From Paguma larvata (lineage: Eukaryota; Chordata; Mammalia; Carnivora; Viverridae): a stretch of 64,000 bases of DNA. Shown here piece after piece: positions 1-11,741 of the stretch (positions are counted from its first letter, which is position 1; the number at the start of each line of letters is the position of its first letter). The translations under genes and the position numbers were made by a program. The stretch lies in contig CM057839.1 of NCBI GenBank assembly GCA_030068075.1, positions 51,116,960 through 51,180,959 of the forward strand. Direction: 5' to 3'. Below the pieces are notes generated by a model. That model was given only the letters and a program-made list of their open reading frames with translations, was not told the DNA's origin and searched no databases.

Positions 1-339
1 TTTGGGAAACTCCATCTGTGTCCCGTCAAGGGGGAGGAGGAGAAAGGAGATGAGCAGGAGAAAAGACCCACAGAGGAATGGAGAGCAGGCAAGAGAAAAT
101 GAGTGCAGGGATGGGACTGGGGCCAGTCCTGGGACTGATGTTGAAGGATCCGCCACAGCAGGTGAACGTGCAAGCTGCTCTGTCAGCCCTCTGTAAATCT
201 CACTCAAATGTGCTCTTAATCAACCAACAGTCTCTGAGCCTTTGTGCTTCCATGTCTTTGCTTATGTTGTTCTTTCTGAACAGCCCATCCTTCCCCCATC
301 AAACCATCTTCTTTCACTCACTCTTTAGTGTTCTAAAAA

Positions 340-545
340 AATGTCTCGCTTCTTGGAAGCTTTGCCTGACTCTCCCATTCTCTTCTCTCCTTTTGCTCTG
401 TCCTGAGCACCAGAAGGATCTCCTCCTTTGGGTTCCCAAATCATTGCTGACAGCACTCACCACACTGTACTTTAGCAACATGTCTGGTGCCTCACAGGAA
501 AAACTCCCTCCTTGAGGCCAGGATCAGCCTGTTCACTCACCTCAC
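340..545 (+). mobile_element. Possible L2 3' region
   Basis: GCCTGACTCTCCCATTC, CACCACACTGTACTTTAG and CTCCTTGAGGCCAGGATCAGCC resemble the L2 3' part (GCCTTCCCTGACC.., CTGTAC.., CTCCTTGAGGGCAGGGAC). The match is diverged. Confidence 0.4.
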
Positions 546-699
546 GTTATAACCTGCAGGGAATAACTACGAAAATTTGAGGAAAGAAAGTAAGAAAGGA
601 TAGGGAAGTCATGCAACTTGCTTTTGCTAAAGGAGGTAAAAAGCTGTTCCAGGAAGCTTCTGCTCCCTTTGTACGAACAAAGAGGAGGAAACTAACATT

Positions 700-890
700 T
701 CTGGAGTCCTCTGCTGTATGCATGCATATACACCCTTTCAGTGCTTAGTCACTTGAATCCTCACGCCAGCCCATGTGAGTGGGAGGTAATGTACCTGCTT
801 GGAGAGGAGCAAACTTAAATTCCAAGTAGTTAAGAACCTGGCACACAATGGGATCTGAAGGCAACATTCTGATTCAATAGATTGGGCTGT
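700..890 (-). mobile_element. MIR, degraded
   Basis: GCTTAGTCACTTGAATCCTCAC, GGTAATGTACC and CTGGCACACAATGGGATCTGAA follow the reverse MIR order (TTTAATCCTCACAA.., GAGGTAGGTA.., CACACAGCTAGTAAG). Confidence 0.55.
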
Positions 891-2118
891 TCTCTGTTTC
901 ACCATATTGCAAAACAGAATGTCAGGAGGTAGCCTCACTGAACTGATTTAATTAGGAGTTTATATCCTGATGTCATACATCAGTCAAGATCAGTCATTCC
1001 GAGGTGTTGATATACTAAAACATGTGTCCAGGAACTCCGTGTATAGAATGCAAGGTTCAGGAGGGAGAACAGTGAGGAAGTCAAGTTGGATCTTTCTTTC
1101 CCCAATTAATGTTTAAAATCGGCTCCAAGTGTGTGTTTACCACTGCCAGTGTTCTGCTTTCTCTCATGTTTTTCCCTGAACCTAGGGCATTCCTTCCAGT
1201 TCCCTCTAGGTCTTTAATAACAGTCATACAGTTAGACCAGTTTATATGATATTTACAGATGATTTCTGCACAGTGTCTTAATTCCTTTTTTAAAAAAGCT
1301 ACTCTATGAATCTCATTAACAAAAACCACTGCAATAAAAAAATAACAAAGAGACTAATATTACAGTAAATAGGGAGAAATAAATTGCAGTTGCTTTTTTT
1401 AAACCTTAAAATTTCTATCAAATGTTGAACCTTCTAATTCTTGGCTTCCTCCTGAAAATATACTTCATATACTAGCAGTTAAGAAACTTGGATTATGATC
1501 TCTGCTTTATCTCTCTCCGGATGGAGGTTGCTACCACCATCTGAGCCTAGATTTGAGGGCCTAAACAAGCTGATCTCTAAACACTACTTTTTTTTCTAAT
1601 ATTCTGTAATCCCATAATATAATATGAGATTACTGCTATATGAATCACTGGAAATTTATTTTCCAAATTCACTCGGTGAACCTGCACTACTTAGGTAATC
1701 AGAAAAAAATTATTAAAACTGAAGTAAACTATCCTAAACATTTGCACAAATGGCTTCCTTGTAACAGAGCCAAGGGACAGTACCCAGAAGTCGGACGAGA
1801 AGACATACATTTCAACTGCACTATGAAGTTTGCATGGCTTGAAAACACACTTATAAAGCTTTCTGTCAAAGTCATAACTTCTTTTTCCAACAGGAATGAT
1901 GAAATCCACATCCCTGCAATTTCTCTTTGAAATACGGTGTTGCTATAAATGGCAGAGTTACACTCTTAGGTGATTTGGTCATTAGGTACAACCAAAGCAA
2001 CCATGCCAAGTCTTGTAGAGGGAAAAGAAAAATCAGTGTGTGTGCAAGAACAACATACAGATTCAAAATAAGTGCAAAAGAATATTCACTAAGAAACACT
2101 GGATGGTCAAGAATTCCA

Positions 2119-2337
2119 TGGGGCGCCTGGGTGGCTAAGTCGGTTAAGCGGCCGACTTCAGCTCAGGTCATGATCTCACGGTCTGTGAGTTCGAGCCCCG
2201 CGTCGGGCTCTGTGCTGATGGCTCAGAGCCTGGAGCCTGCTTCAGATTCTGCATCTGCCTCTCTCTCTCTCTATCTTTCCCCTGCTCACGCTCTATCTTC
2301 CAAAAGTAAAATAAAAACGTTAAAAAAAAAAAAAAAA
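2119..2337 (+). mobile_element. CAN-SINE (tRNA-derived, felid type), full length
   Basis: Head GGGGCGCCTGGGTGGCTAAG, B-box-like GTTCGAGCCCCGCG, (TC)n tract and an A-rich tail ending in an 18-A run. It is flanked by a perfect 10-bp target-site duplication AAGAATTCCA at 2109-2118 and 2338-2347. Few CpG losses are seen (GCGGCCGAC, CGCGTCGGG kept), so the copy is young. Confidence 0.95.
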
Positions 2338-3651
2338 AAGAATTCCAGATCGTAATTCAAGCAACTTCACTAGTAAGCAAGGGGCTAGAGAAGGGACACG
2401 ACATAAAGATGAGTGTCATTATATTTGATAAACCAAAGTATTTCATAGCCTTGGGACTCCCAGGCTGCTAGAGCTGGAGGCACAGCACACTTTGTTAATC
2501 AAATTCCCTGCTGCCACTACCAGCTGGGGACTAGAGACAAGATTTCTGGACAAACTGTTCAGTCCCTTTACAGATATTAGACAATTTTGCTGGCATAGCA
2601 ACATGCTATATTTCTGATGTTGCACAGTAGCAATCTGCTAGGACTCAGTTCAAATTATTAATTAGCAAAATTCACGCATTTCTTTAATTTTGGCAATAAA
2701 ATATTCACAGCATCTCAATATTAAATAATTCAACAAACATGACTTTACCAGGAGAAAAACTGAGTCCATGATCACAAGAAGCCTATGATTAATACGTGGA
2801 GTAAGATACAAAGGATTATAAAGGGTTACGTTGTAACAATGTGCATAGAGTTCTGCTTAGTTGGCACTAAAGATACGTTTACTGATTTTCATAGTGTATA
2901 AATATCTCAAAGTCAAAGGCTATGGAAATCAGAAAAGAAAGCACTTATTTCTAGCTTGGAAAAAAATGGATATGGTTTGAGGTCACTGTACAAATTAACC
3001 AGGGACTTAAATGAGCTTAACAAAATTTATTCTAGACAGTATTTCCTCAGACATTCATCAATATTGGTGTAGTTCTGAATAAAATGTTTACATTCATGAA
3101 AATTTGTTAGCACCGTTCAGGGTAAAGAGAACAGGAGAGTATAGCTTTCCTTTTTCAAAGTGACTTTGGAGGGACATCAACTAAATACAATTACCAGCCT
3201 TTGTTTAAGTGCTGATTGGAACAAACCAAGTGTAAAATGACACTCTGGTGAAAGCTGAGGAAAACTGGAAAAAAAAAAAGGGGGGGTATCAGAATATACT
3301 CAGGGATTAGTATTAACTTGTTAGGTGCATGGAATTGTGGTTATGTTGGAAATAAACCTGGGATGGCTATGAGAAAAAATGCATTATGTGAAAGAATAAT
3401 GTATGAGAAGACAACATAAAAAAGTGTTGGGGGAACAGATAAAACAAGTTAGACAAAATGCTATTAACTGTTGAAGCTAAGTAACCAGTACAAAATGTTC
3501 ATACATACTCTACGTTTTATAGAAAGAAACAAAATACCCTATACTGTATGTAAAGCGTACCCCTGGCCTGTGGCACTCAATCAAAGTTAGCAATTACATA
3601 TTATTATTCTTGTTGCTGTTATCATGATTGTTCCTAGGGTCAGCATTAGTG

Positions 3652-3822
3652 TGGTATGGTGAAAAACAAGTGTGAACTTTCAGGCTGGAGCCCCAACTCT
3701 GCCACTAACTAGCTATGGGATCTTGAGCAAATATTTTAACCTTTTTGAGTTTTAGAAGGCTTATTTGTAAAATGTGGAACATAAAAACATTTACCTCAAA
3801 AGGCTGTTGTAAAACTAAATGA
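3652..3822 (+). mobile_element. MIR
   Basis: GGCTGGAGCCCCAACTCTGCC, ACTAACTAGCTATGGGATCTTGAGCAA, TTTGTAAAATGTGGAACATAA and AAGGCTGTTGTAAAACTAAATGA follow the MIR consensus in order. Confidence 0.85.
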
Positions 3823-4010
3823 AATTATTTTTAAAAAAAGGATATTGGAAATTGTAAAATGTACAAATATTACCTTTTTTAACCCATATACTCGTAAGAA
3901 ACCTGTAATTCAATTGTAGATGAAATTAAATACATATCGCAACTTAAAAAAATAGATCAAAATAGTGAAAACTACTATAAAATTTCAGAAAAAAAGATGA
4001 TTATTATTAT

Positions 4011-4118
4011 TTTTAAAGATTTTATTTTTAAGTAATCAGTATACCTGACATGGGGATCGAACCCACAACCCAAGATCAAGAGTTGCGTGCTCTACTGACT
4101 GAGCCAGCTAGGCGCCCC
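4011..4118 (-). mobile_element. Old CAN-SINE, short, reverse orientation
   Basis: The reverse complement begins GGGGCGCCTAGCTGGCTCAG, then the tRNA-like body with GGTTCGATCCCC-like B-box, and ends in TTTAAAAATAA-type tail. It lacks the (TC)n tract of the young copies. This short tRNA-Lys-derived form fits an older carnivore subfamily. An imperfect duplication around AAGAT is possible. Confidence 0.85.
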
Positions 4119-4695
4119 AAGATTATTTCTATTTGGGAAAGACTAGGAAAGGCTTTACTGAAGAAGAAACATCTGGGCTTTGAAACCTGGCATGATTTTC
4201 ATCGGCAGAGATGAGGGAAGCACTGTGTGAAGCAAACAGTATGAAAAATGTCTGGGGGAGCAAAAGGGCCTGGTTTCCCCAGGGAAGGTAAGAAACTCAA
4301 ATCTGGAAGAAGTAAAATTATAAAAGGAGTTTGGAGCCAGGTCACAGTTCATTTTGAGCATCTCCCCATGAAAGAGATTTTATTTCATAGGCAAGGAGAA
4401 GCCACTTACAACTTTTACCAGGAAAATAAAATTAAGAGATACTTTCTAAGATTTACCTCACTGCTGATAGATCAGAAATTGCCAAGGAACTGAAAAGAGT
4501 ATCTAAAGAATCGGTACCATAAAAACATGAAGCACATGAATGTCAGGCACAGAGAAGACATCCTATGTGAAAATCAGCCACAGCAGACTTTTGATTTGAT
4601 AAGGAAGTGGTAACACAATAGAATTTTGATAAGGGCACAAGTATGGGCCGTGGAATACAAGGAGAGCTTACGTATAAAAATTTCATCAGACCACC

Positions 4696-4828
4696 AGGAA
4701 GGAGGGAGGGAAGGAGGGAAGGAGGGAAGGAGGGAAGGAGGGAAGGAGGGAGGGAGGGAAGGAGAGAAGGAAGGAAGGAAGGAAGGAAGGAAGGAAGGAA
4801 GGAAGGAAGGAAGAAGGAAGGAAGGAAA
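4696..4828 (+). repeat. GGAA/GGGAA purine microsatellite
   Basis: Continuous GGA/GGAA/GGGAA units on the plus strand, first GGAGGGAA, then pure GGAA. All bases on this strand are purines except at the edges. The two long frames across it (R-E-G-G-K-E-G-R repeats) are artefacts. Confidence 0.97.
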
Positions 4829-6175
4829 AAGAAAGATCTGGCAAATTACTGGATTATATTCATTTAGAAGTGATTATGAATTATTAGTTATGTTTCATTA
4901 AACATAAATCAAAACCTGATGATTTGCTTTGCAATTTTATCTAACATTATATATAGATGGTTACATTTTCATCTCTTAAAATTAAATACTGCATATTAGA
5001 AAAATACTCATAGGTAAGCGGATAGCTGTTATAGAATACTATATTGCTAAAATATTTCTTCCTTCTAATATCTGATAAAATGCAACTAAATGCAACTAAA
5101 CTCAAGTGTTCTTACACAAAAATGTAAGTTTATCCTGAGGGAGTTTTTAAACAACAATAAAAAATATGCACCTATAAGTTGATTCCATAACTCCAAACAT
5201 CACAATCAATATTTTGTATATCAAATAGAATATAGTTCTGTGAATCAAGAGAAAAGAAAATATGGGAAGAAAAGAAGCTTATCCTCCAATAGAGCTGGAA
5301 CAGAAGAAGCATCATCGACTCAAAAATAAACAGGCATTTCTTTTTTTCCCTCTCAGTCAAGCTAATATAAATAGAAAGTCATGCTAGGATTTAAAAAAAA
5401 AAAAAAGCCAGCATGAAAACTCCTAATTGTAATGTTATAATTAAAGTAAGCAGAAATAACGCACGCGCTGCATACTAAAGTGGTTCTACACTAGGCAGCG
5501 TTATGTACTAAGGGACCTTCGGACTAGTGTAATCGCAGGCACCTGTCCCTTTTGGCTACAGGCAGCCATTCTGCTTCTCTTACTGGAAACTTGCTGCACT
5601 GAGCCATAAAATCCTACAAAGAAAATTAAAAGGAAACAAAAATCAATTTTACTTCATCAAAATAAGATGTGGGTTTTAATTTTGCTAAGATAAATGATGT
5701 TTATGGAACTGTTTTCAGGTTTCCAACAGTTATAAAATCTTGTCTAATATCAAGATTAAATATCTATCTAATATCAAATATTTCTATTTCTTAGAAAAGA
5801 TAGTATTATATGGAAGGAAAAGGTGGGATTGTGCTTATAAAGACAATAAAACTTGAGATACCTCAAAATCAATTTCCTCATTGCAAAAGCTGCTATTGGT
5901 AACAGTTAAGTCTTTCAAGGCATCTCCAAATTTACAACTTCAACTATTAAAAATTTTCTTTCATGGACTTCAGCCAGTTTCTAGTTTGCAAACAGAAGGC
6001 TGGGTAGACTGTACGTATCTATAGATAGTTTGTATTAATAGCATTCATCGCATTATATTGTATAATTATACCAGCCCACTGCTGGCTTCTCTGCCAATCT
6101 TTAATCCCCAAAGCTTCACTTCTGATTTTTTTTTTTTGAGTAGTCAAGATGTAATGTCTTAGACAGAAAAAGAAA

Positions 6176-6340
6176 GGGGTGTCTGGGTGGGTTAGCCAGT
6201 TAAGTGTCCGACTTTGGCTCAGGTCACGATCTCGTGGTTTGTGAGTTCAAGCCCTGTGTTCTGCTCTGTGCCTCAGAGCCTGGAGCCTGCTTTGGATTCT
6301 GTCTGTCTAACTCTCTCAAAAATGAACACTTAAAAAAAGA
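6176..6340 (+). mobile_element. CAN-SINE, internally shortened
   Basis: Starts GGGGTGTCTGGGTGG and keeps GGCTCAGGTCACGATCTCG and CAGAGCCTGGAGCCTGC, but the GCTGACAG block and most of the (TC)n tract are missing. It ends in TCAAAAATGAACACTTAAAA. Confidence 0.9.
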
Positions 6341-6869
6341 GATAGAAAGTAAGGAGGCTGATCAATTGCTACAAATAGTTTACTTAGTTTCAGAATAAAT
6401 CATGTGATTAAATTAGGCATTTTCCCACTTGTCACTGTGCATTTAGAATAAAAACACTAGTGACGCCACCTCGTGAGAGCCAGTACTCCTCAACCTACCA
6501 GCTGTGCCTCCACTTGCCTGTGTTTTTCCTTTTTTATTATTTTGTTTCACAAGATAGAAATAAAGGTGAAGGCAAGAAGGTACATAAAATATTCAGAGGT
6601 GCTGAAACACCACTGATAAATGAAGCAATGCATTTTCAAAGCTATTGATGAAGGGCCTGTGTTCCTGCAAAGCACATTCATGAAAAAGAAATCTAGATGA
6701 TCAGAACTCTGAGGAAAGCACAGGGAAAGAGAAGACACAACTCCACTCCATCCTTGGCAAAACACAGCTCTGTGTGGCAATTGCTATGCATTTATCTGCC
6801 AACAAAACCTGCAGGTGACTTTACACTCCCTTGTACATACTAAATGGAAGCATTCAACAGTCTAGCTCT

Positions 6870-7510
6870 AATGAACTTGGAGGGCATTATGTTAAGTGAA
6901 ATAAGCCAGAGACAGAAAGGCAAATACTGTATGGTATCGTTTATATGAGGAATCTGGGACGGAGGGAAGGAGGGAAGGAAGGAAGGAGGGAAGGAGGGAA
7001 GGAGGGAAGGAGGGAAGGAGGGAAGGAGGGAAGGAGGGAAGGAGGGAAGGAGGGAAGGAGGGAAGGAGGGAAGGAGGGAAGGAGGAAGGAAGGAAGGAAG
7101 GAAGGAAGGAAGGAAGGAAGGAGGAGGAAGGAAGGAGGGAAGGAGGGAAGGAGGAAGGAGGAAGGAAGAAGGAAGGAAAAAAGTCAAACTCAGAAATAGA
7201 GTAGAAAAGTGGCTGGGGGCGGGGTAATAGGGAGAGATTGGGAAAACGGTACAAAATTTCACCTATCAGATGAACAGGCTCTGAGGATCTAATGTATAAT
7301 GTGGTGACTGTAGTTGAGAATGCTGTATTACATAATAAAATCTGCTAAGAGTATGACAAAAGAAAAGTAAATATGTGAGGCAGTAGATGTGTTTAATCTA
7401 CTAGATGGGAGGAATCTTGTCAGTGTACATGTATATCAAAACATCACATTATACCCTTTAAATATATTATGATTTTGTCAATTATATCTTGATAAGACTG
7501 AGAGAGAAAA
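6870..7510 (+). mobile_element. L1 3' fragment interrupted by a microsatellite
   Basis: AACTTGGAGGGCATTATGTT, AAGTGAAATAAGCCAGAGACAG and later GGTGACTGTAGTTGAGAATG are familiar phrases from the end of L1 ORF2 and the 3' UTR. The purine repeat at 6961-7178 sits where L1 normally reads GAATCT..AAAGTCAAACTC. Confidence 0.8.
6961..7178 (+). repeat. Long GGAAGGAGG purine microsatellite within an L1
   Basis: About 218 bp of GGAAGGAG units (mostly GGAGGGAA, an 8-base period), then GGAA, then GGAGGAA. No pyrimidine occurs in the core. The minus-strand L-P-S-F-P-P-S-L frames are artefacts of the repeat. Confidence 0.97.
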
Positions 7511-8039
7511 AAGTCAAACTATAGAATCTTGCTCAAATCTTAACACCAATGATTGAAAACAAGTTTGAAAGGAACTGAAACTAGCTAAAGTATTTAAAAA
7601 GATCTGTTTAAATTTCAACTAGCCACTTTGGTTCAATTTCTAACCCCTTGACCTGGTAAATGTAAGCATGCACAAGGTTCTGTCACTTAATTAGCTAAAT
7701 ACTAACCAGCATTTAATGATCATTTGAAATTTAAAAGTAATTACTATTTCATTATTCTTTTCTAGTTATAATGCTGCCAGTCTCTGATCCTGTCAGTATA
7801 TAAACATATCCGGTTGAATGGGCCACTTAACTATTTACTCTCTTAAGTAGGCACTCCCTAGATTCTATCTAATTTATTTGTTTCCTTCATTGACAGTTAC
7901 ACGTTTGCACAATAAGGAATTCAGTCCATCTGTCTTAGACTCTCCTGAAAATACTCTGACTAAACCTGAACTTTAAATTCATACTACTTCTAAATCATTT
8001 TGAGTACTCATTAGGAATTTATTCTTGGTCGTCTCCTAC

Positions 8040-8185
8040 AATCCAGTAATTTATTCAGCAAATATTTGTTGACTGTCTACATATGCAGGGCAAAAATAAG
8101 GCTTTTCTCAAGGGACTCTCTGTTTAGTAGAGAGATGGCAGGTAGATGCAGAAGTCTAAGAGAAGCCAAAAGAAATCAATAACTG
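8040..8185 (-). mobile_element. L2 3' end fragment
   Basis: TTATTCAGCAAATATTTGTTGACTGTC is the reverse of an L2 tail, followed by degraded CTCAAGGGACTCTCTG. Confidence 0.6.
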
Positions 8186-8307
8186 ACCTTCTATAACAGT
8201 TCAAGGAATAGGGCCAAAGCATCAGGCCTGTGTTCAGGAAGACTTTATTAAAGAAACATATTATAGAATATTACTGCCAGAAGGACCTTAGAAAATACAA
8301 ATTCCAA

Positions 8308-8519
8308 AGGCGCCTGGGTGGCTCTGTCAGTTAAGTGTCTGACTCTTGATTTTGACTCAGGTCGTGATCTTGTGATTCATGGGATTGAGCCCCGCACTGG
8401 GTTCTGTGCTGACAGTGCAGAGATGGCTTGGGATTCTCTCTCTCCCTCTCCCTCTGTCCCTCCTTCTCTCACTCTCTCTCACTCTCTCTCTCAAAATAAA
8501 TGAATAAACTTTTAAAAAA
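8308..8519 (+). mobile_element. CAN-SINE, full length
   Basis: Starts AGGCGCCTGGGTGGCTCTG and has a long (TC)n tract and an AATAAATGAATAAAC tail. The flanks at 8291-8307 and 8520-8536 match at 15 of 17 bases (GAAAATAC..ATTCCAA), which is a clear target-site duplication. Confidence 0.95.
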
Positions 8520-9000
8520 GAAAATACCCATTCCAATTCCATCATTTAACAGATAAGGGGGGAAGAAAAGAGAGAGAAGAAAAAAGAAAAAAACCCATTA
8601 AGGAGTAATAGCAATATACCCAATATCACCTAGAGAACTGAAAAGTCTGGACAAGAAGGTAGGTCTTTGGATTTCCAGCTTTCTGCTTTTCCATGAGAGC
8701 ACATGGCCACTCTGGTGTTGGAAGGATTTCAAAAAGCAAAGATGGGGGAAATAAGAGAGCATGCTGATAAGATCAAAGGTTGGAATACGACACTGATAGT
8801 AAGGTATGGCTGGAAAACAGTTACATTTATCTGAGGACAAGAGTTTGAGGGGGAGGAATGAGACAGTAGGCTGCAAGCAGGGTGGGATTAGATAAGGGAC
8901 AAATGACAGGATATCAACAGCCTAAGAGAGCTAGTCTTGTTTTAATGGACACAGGAGCAGAACTGACACTTGGGGAATCTGAGAGTTCCTTCAACAGTGG

Positions 9001-9027
9001 TATTATTACTATTATTATTACTAATAT
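9001..9027 (+). repeat. Short (ATT)n microsatellite
   Basis: About 27 bp of ATT-like units with two interruptions, at the tail end of the L1 at 9004-9236. Confidence 0.85.
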
Positions 9028-9236
9028 AGTTTATTCTCAAATTGCCTAACATACAGTGTGTAAAGTGTGCTCTTGGTTTTTGGGGTAGATTCCTGCGGTT
9101 CATCACTTACATGCTCATCCCAACAAGTGCGCTCCTCAATGCCCGTCGCCCACTCCCCCCTCCCCCGCACCCCCAACAACCCTCAGGTTGTTCTCTGTAC
9201 TTAAGAGTCTTATTATATGAGACTGATGGTCTTAAA
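9004..9236 (-). mobile_element. L1 3' end fragment, reverse orientation
   Basis: CATGCTCATCCCAACAAGTG, CTCCTCAATGCCCGTCGCCC and CAACAACCCTCAGGTTGTTC form the reverse of the GA/GT-rich 3' UTR of carnivore L1. An ATT-rich run lies at the left edge (tail side). Confidence 0.8.
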
Positions 9237-10371
9237 GGTATATAATGAATGAATAAAAAACCCTTCTGATAAGAAGGCCAGTTACACAAACCAAATTTAC
9301 ATTGAATACAATCTCCCTTGGTCGATTTTTCTTTCTCTCAAGTGGAGGCCCAACAAGGACGAAAGAAGGCAGGACACTGTGATCCGCTGATGACAGGCAT
9401 GGTTTGTGACAGCTGTGATGGAGAGACGTTCGTGATGCCAGACACGTGCCTGTAGAGAGGCAGCTGCTCCCCCTCCACCCCTCTGCCTGGCCCTGTGTCC
9501 TCCTGTCTTGTCCTCTTCTTTGGGACTGGAAATTGACTAAAGGTAGCCCGCTGGATTTCCCACCAACATCTGTGGAGCACGCTAGCGTCGTTTTAAAGCA
9601 CACTGCCTCTTTTCCATTTATCACAAAGTAAAAGCGAACCTCTGTTCCACCTCACCCTCGTCCTAGATAGCTCTCCTCAGCTCCCCAGAGGGTAGAGTAT
9701 GAGTCCTGTCTTTCTGGTTACTGGCTAGGTTCTAACTTTAACCTTTCAACCTAGATAACTCTTCTGAAACCCTGACTCTGTTACCTGCTCAACTGTCAGC
9801 TCTGCCTTTGGCAGGACCCTCCTACTGCATCCCACCCACTAGGCCCTCAGTGCATCAGTGTAACCTAGGATATTTCAAGGCTGCTTGAATTCACAGCTTG
9901 ACCTAGGGACCTTCCTCTTGAAAGGCTGCTCCTCAGCAAAATTACTCCCCAAGTCCCAGTTCTGTATTTTGGTGGCCTGGCCTGCTGCTGGCTGAGATGC
10001 CGGCAGGGTCTGTGTCTAAGGTCATGCAGGTGATGGCAGAAGTCCCAAAGACACACTGAGTGCATCAAGGTTTAACTCCTTATAAAATGTTTGTGAAATA
10101 CTCTGGGCTAGAGAGTCAGCAATTTTCAAAGAGAGATGACAGTCACCATTTTTCAGACAAAGATGAAAAATTTGAAATCAAGGACTGAATAACTGCTTTC
10201 CATCCTTCCACTCTGGGAGGAAAAATGATTCTTCAGTAAATAAAGGTAGGTAAGACTTTTTAAATAGTGAAAAAAACCTGAATAATTTATCACTCTTCTT
10301 ATAATTCTTATTAAGAAAAATGAAACAAGAAAATAGTAAAGTCCCTTTTAACAGCACACTGATACAGAGAT

Positions 10372-10560
10372 TTCATTTTAACTGAGCACCTACTATGAGG
10401 CGGGCACTGTGTGAGGTGCTTTCTGCATATTACCTCGTATGGTTCTTATCTGACTGCATACTATTTTTACTTCCAGGTTGGATATCAGGGCACTGGGCCT
10501 TGGTAACATATGCAATTTGGACACAGTCACAACCATCTGTGAAAGGGTTGCTATTGCAGC
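10372..10560 (-). mobile_element. MIR, reverse orientation
   Basis: TGAGCACCTACTATGAGGCGGGCACTGTG, GGTGCTTTCTGCATATTACCTC and GGTTCTTATC match the reverse MIR 3' half. The remainder is degraded. Confidence 0.75.
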
Positions 10561-10650
10561 TATAGCCAGTTAACTTCCAAACCTATGCACTCGATCAGTA
10601 AGCCATTCAAATGGCCCATTTTTATTAGAAAAAAACAAATCAACACTTTA

Positions 10651-10801
10651 GGGTGCCTGGGTTGCCTGTCGACTCTTAATTTCAGCTCAGGTCATGATTT
10701 CACAGTTCGTGGGATCCAGCCCCATGTCCACCTCTGTACCTCTCCCTCACTTATATGCATTTTCTCTCTCTCAAAAGAAATAAATAAAAACTTAAAAAAA
10801 C
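10651..10801 (+). mobile_element. CAN-SINE, internally deleted
   Basis: Starts GGGTGCCTGGGTTGCC and retains CAGCTCAGGTCATGATTTCA and a CTCTCTCTCAAAAG tail. The CAGAGCCTGGAGCC part is lost. A perfect 10-bp duplication CAACACTTTA lies at 10641-10650 and 10802-10811. Confidence 0.93.
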
Positions 10802-10867
10802 CAACACTTTAAAATTATAAGGTTGAGGGACTAAATATATGAAAAACAAGTATTATCTTTATAAGTA

Positions 10868-10907
10868 AAAAAAAAAACACAACAAAAAACAAAACAAAAC
10901 AAAAACT
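10868..10907 (+). repeat. (CAAAA)n repeat
   Basis: About 40 bp of CAAAA/CAAAAA units after an A run. Confidence 0.85.
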
Positions 10908-11034
10908 CCTTCTGAAAGTTTATTGTTCATTTAAGACCAAATTTTAAAAAAACCAAACGTGCTGTTCCCTGTGAATCTGACAATTCAATCGGGGAATATT
11001 ACCATAACCTTCTAAATAGAAAATATCCTTCCAG

Positions 11035-11620
11035 GCCCTCCATAAACACATGCTTACTATGTAGCAGACACTGTTCTAGGAACCAAGGATACAGAGATGA
11101 GCAAGAGAACCAGAGTAGGGGAAGAGGGTGGAGGAAGAGGACCGGGAGTGTTCCATGTAGAGAGAAGAGGATGCAGCAGGCAACCAGGGCAGAGGTAAGA
11201 ACCTGAAGGAGGTTCAGTGGCTCAAGCTGACACCAAGTGAGAGAAAGGGTAAGCCATGGCTTAGGACTAGAAAGGTGGGCAGAGGCCGGATCCCGGAGGA
11301 CCCTGTAAGCCATACTGAACACTATACCTAAGAGCAGCGGGAAGCCAATTTAAGCAAAAAAGAGAGACTTGGTTGGATTTTCGTTTGACAAGTTATCAAC
11401 GTGGCTGCAGAGTGAGGAGCAGATGAGAGTGCGAATGAGGGTGAAGCACTGCTGCAGACCAGGTGACAGGTGATGGCGAGCTGGCCTAGAGTGACAGATG
11501 CATTGCTTATGAGGTAGAGGGACAGAACTCGATCGGTAACTGAACGGTGATTTAAGCCCTGAGATCATTCTAAAACTTCGAAGGCAGACGGACGGCTCTC
11601 TTTGCTTAATTAAATCAGTC
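11035..11620 (-). mobile_element. L2 block next to the last VWA8 exon
   Basis: ACTATGTAGCAGACACTGTTCTAG, GGATACAGAGATGAGCAAG, GGCAGAGGCCGGATCCCGGAGGACCCTGTAAGCC and GGGAAGCCAATTTAAG follow reverse L2 in order. The 107-codon minus frame across it is an L2 relic, not a gene. Confidence 0.7.
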
Positions 11621-11741
11621 ATTTAGTAGGAAAAGGAAGAATCACTTCTAAAAATGTATTCCAACAAGGAGAAGAAACTTACTGCTTTTAAACTGTTACT
11701 ATCATTTATTCATTAGTACCTGAGTTCCAGCCATAACTCAC

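Larger units (their letters stand above)
1..11741 (-). other. VWA8 intron after window exon 8 (continues beyond the left edge)
   Basis: No exon-like block with VWA8 similarity is seen in 11.7 kb. Identified content: L2-like 340-545, MIR 700-890, CAN-SINEs at 2.1, 4.0, 6.2, 8.3 and 10.65 kb, MIR 3652-3822, L1 fragments at 6.87-7.5 and 9.0-9.24 kb, GGAA microsatellites at 4.7 and 6.96 kb, and L2 at 8.04 and 11.04-11.6 kb. I see nothing recognisable in 900-2100, 2350-3650, 4840-6170, 7515-8035, 8525-9000 or 9240-10370 beyond AT-rich intronic sequence. Confidence 0.75.

Noticed and set aside
2..515. Overlapping open frames of 64 and 145 codons at the left edge
   Set aside because: No domain, no splice or promoter context, and the second overlaps an L2-like stretch. 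Composition is ordinary intron.
4626..7262. Long frames rich in R-E-G-G-K or L-P-S-F-P
   Set aside because: They are translations of the GGAA microsatellites, open because the repeat has no stop, and not genes.
9232..9624. 130-codon minus frame containing K-K-N-R-P-R-E, similar to a phrase expected in the next VWA8 exon
   Set aside because: Only six residues match. The neighbouring codons do not fit VWA8 and no proper acceptor or donor surrounds it.
10999..11322. 107-codon minus frame beside the last VWA8 exon
   Set aside because: It lies in L2 sequence and shows no VWA8 or other family pattern.
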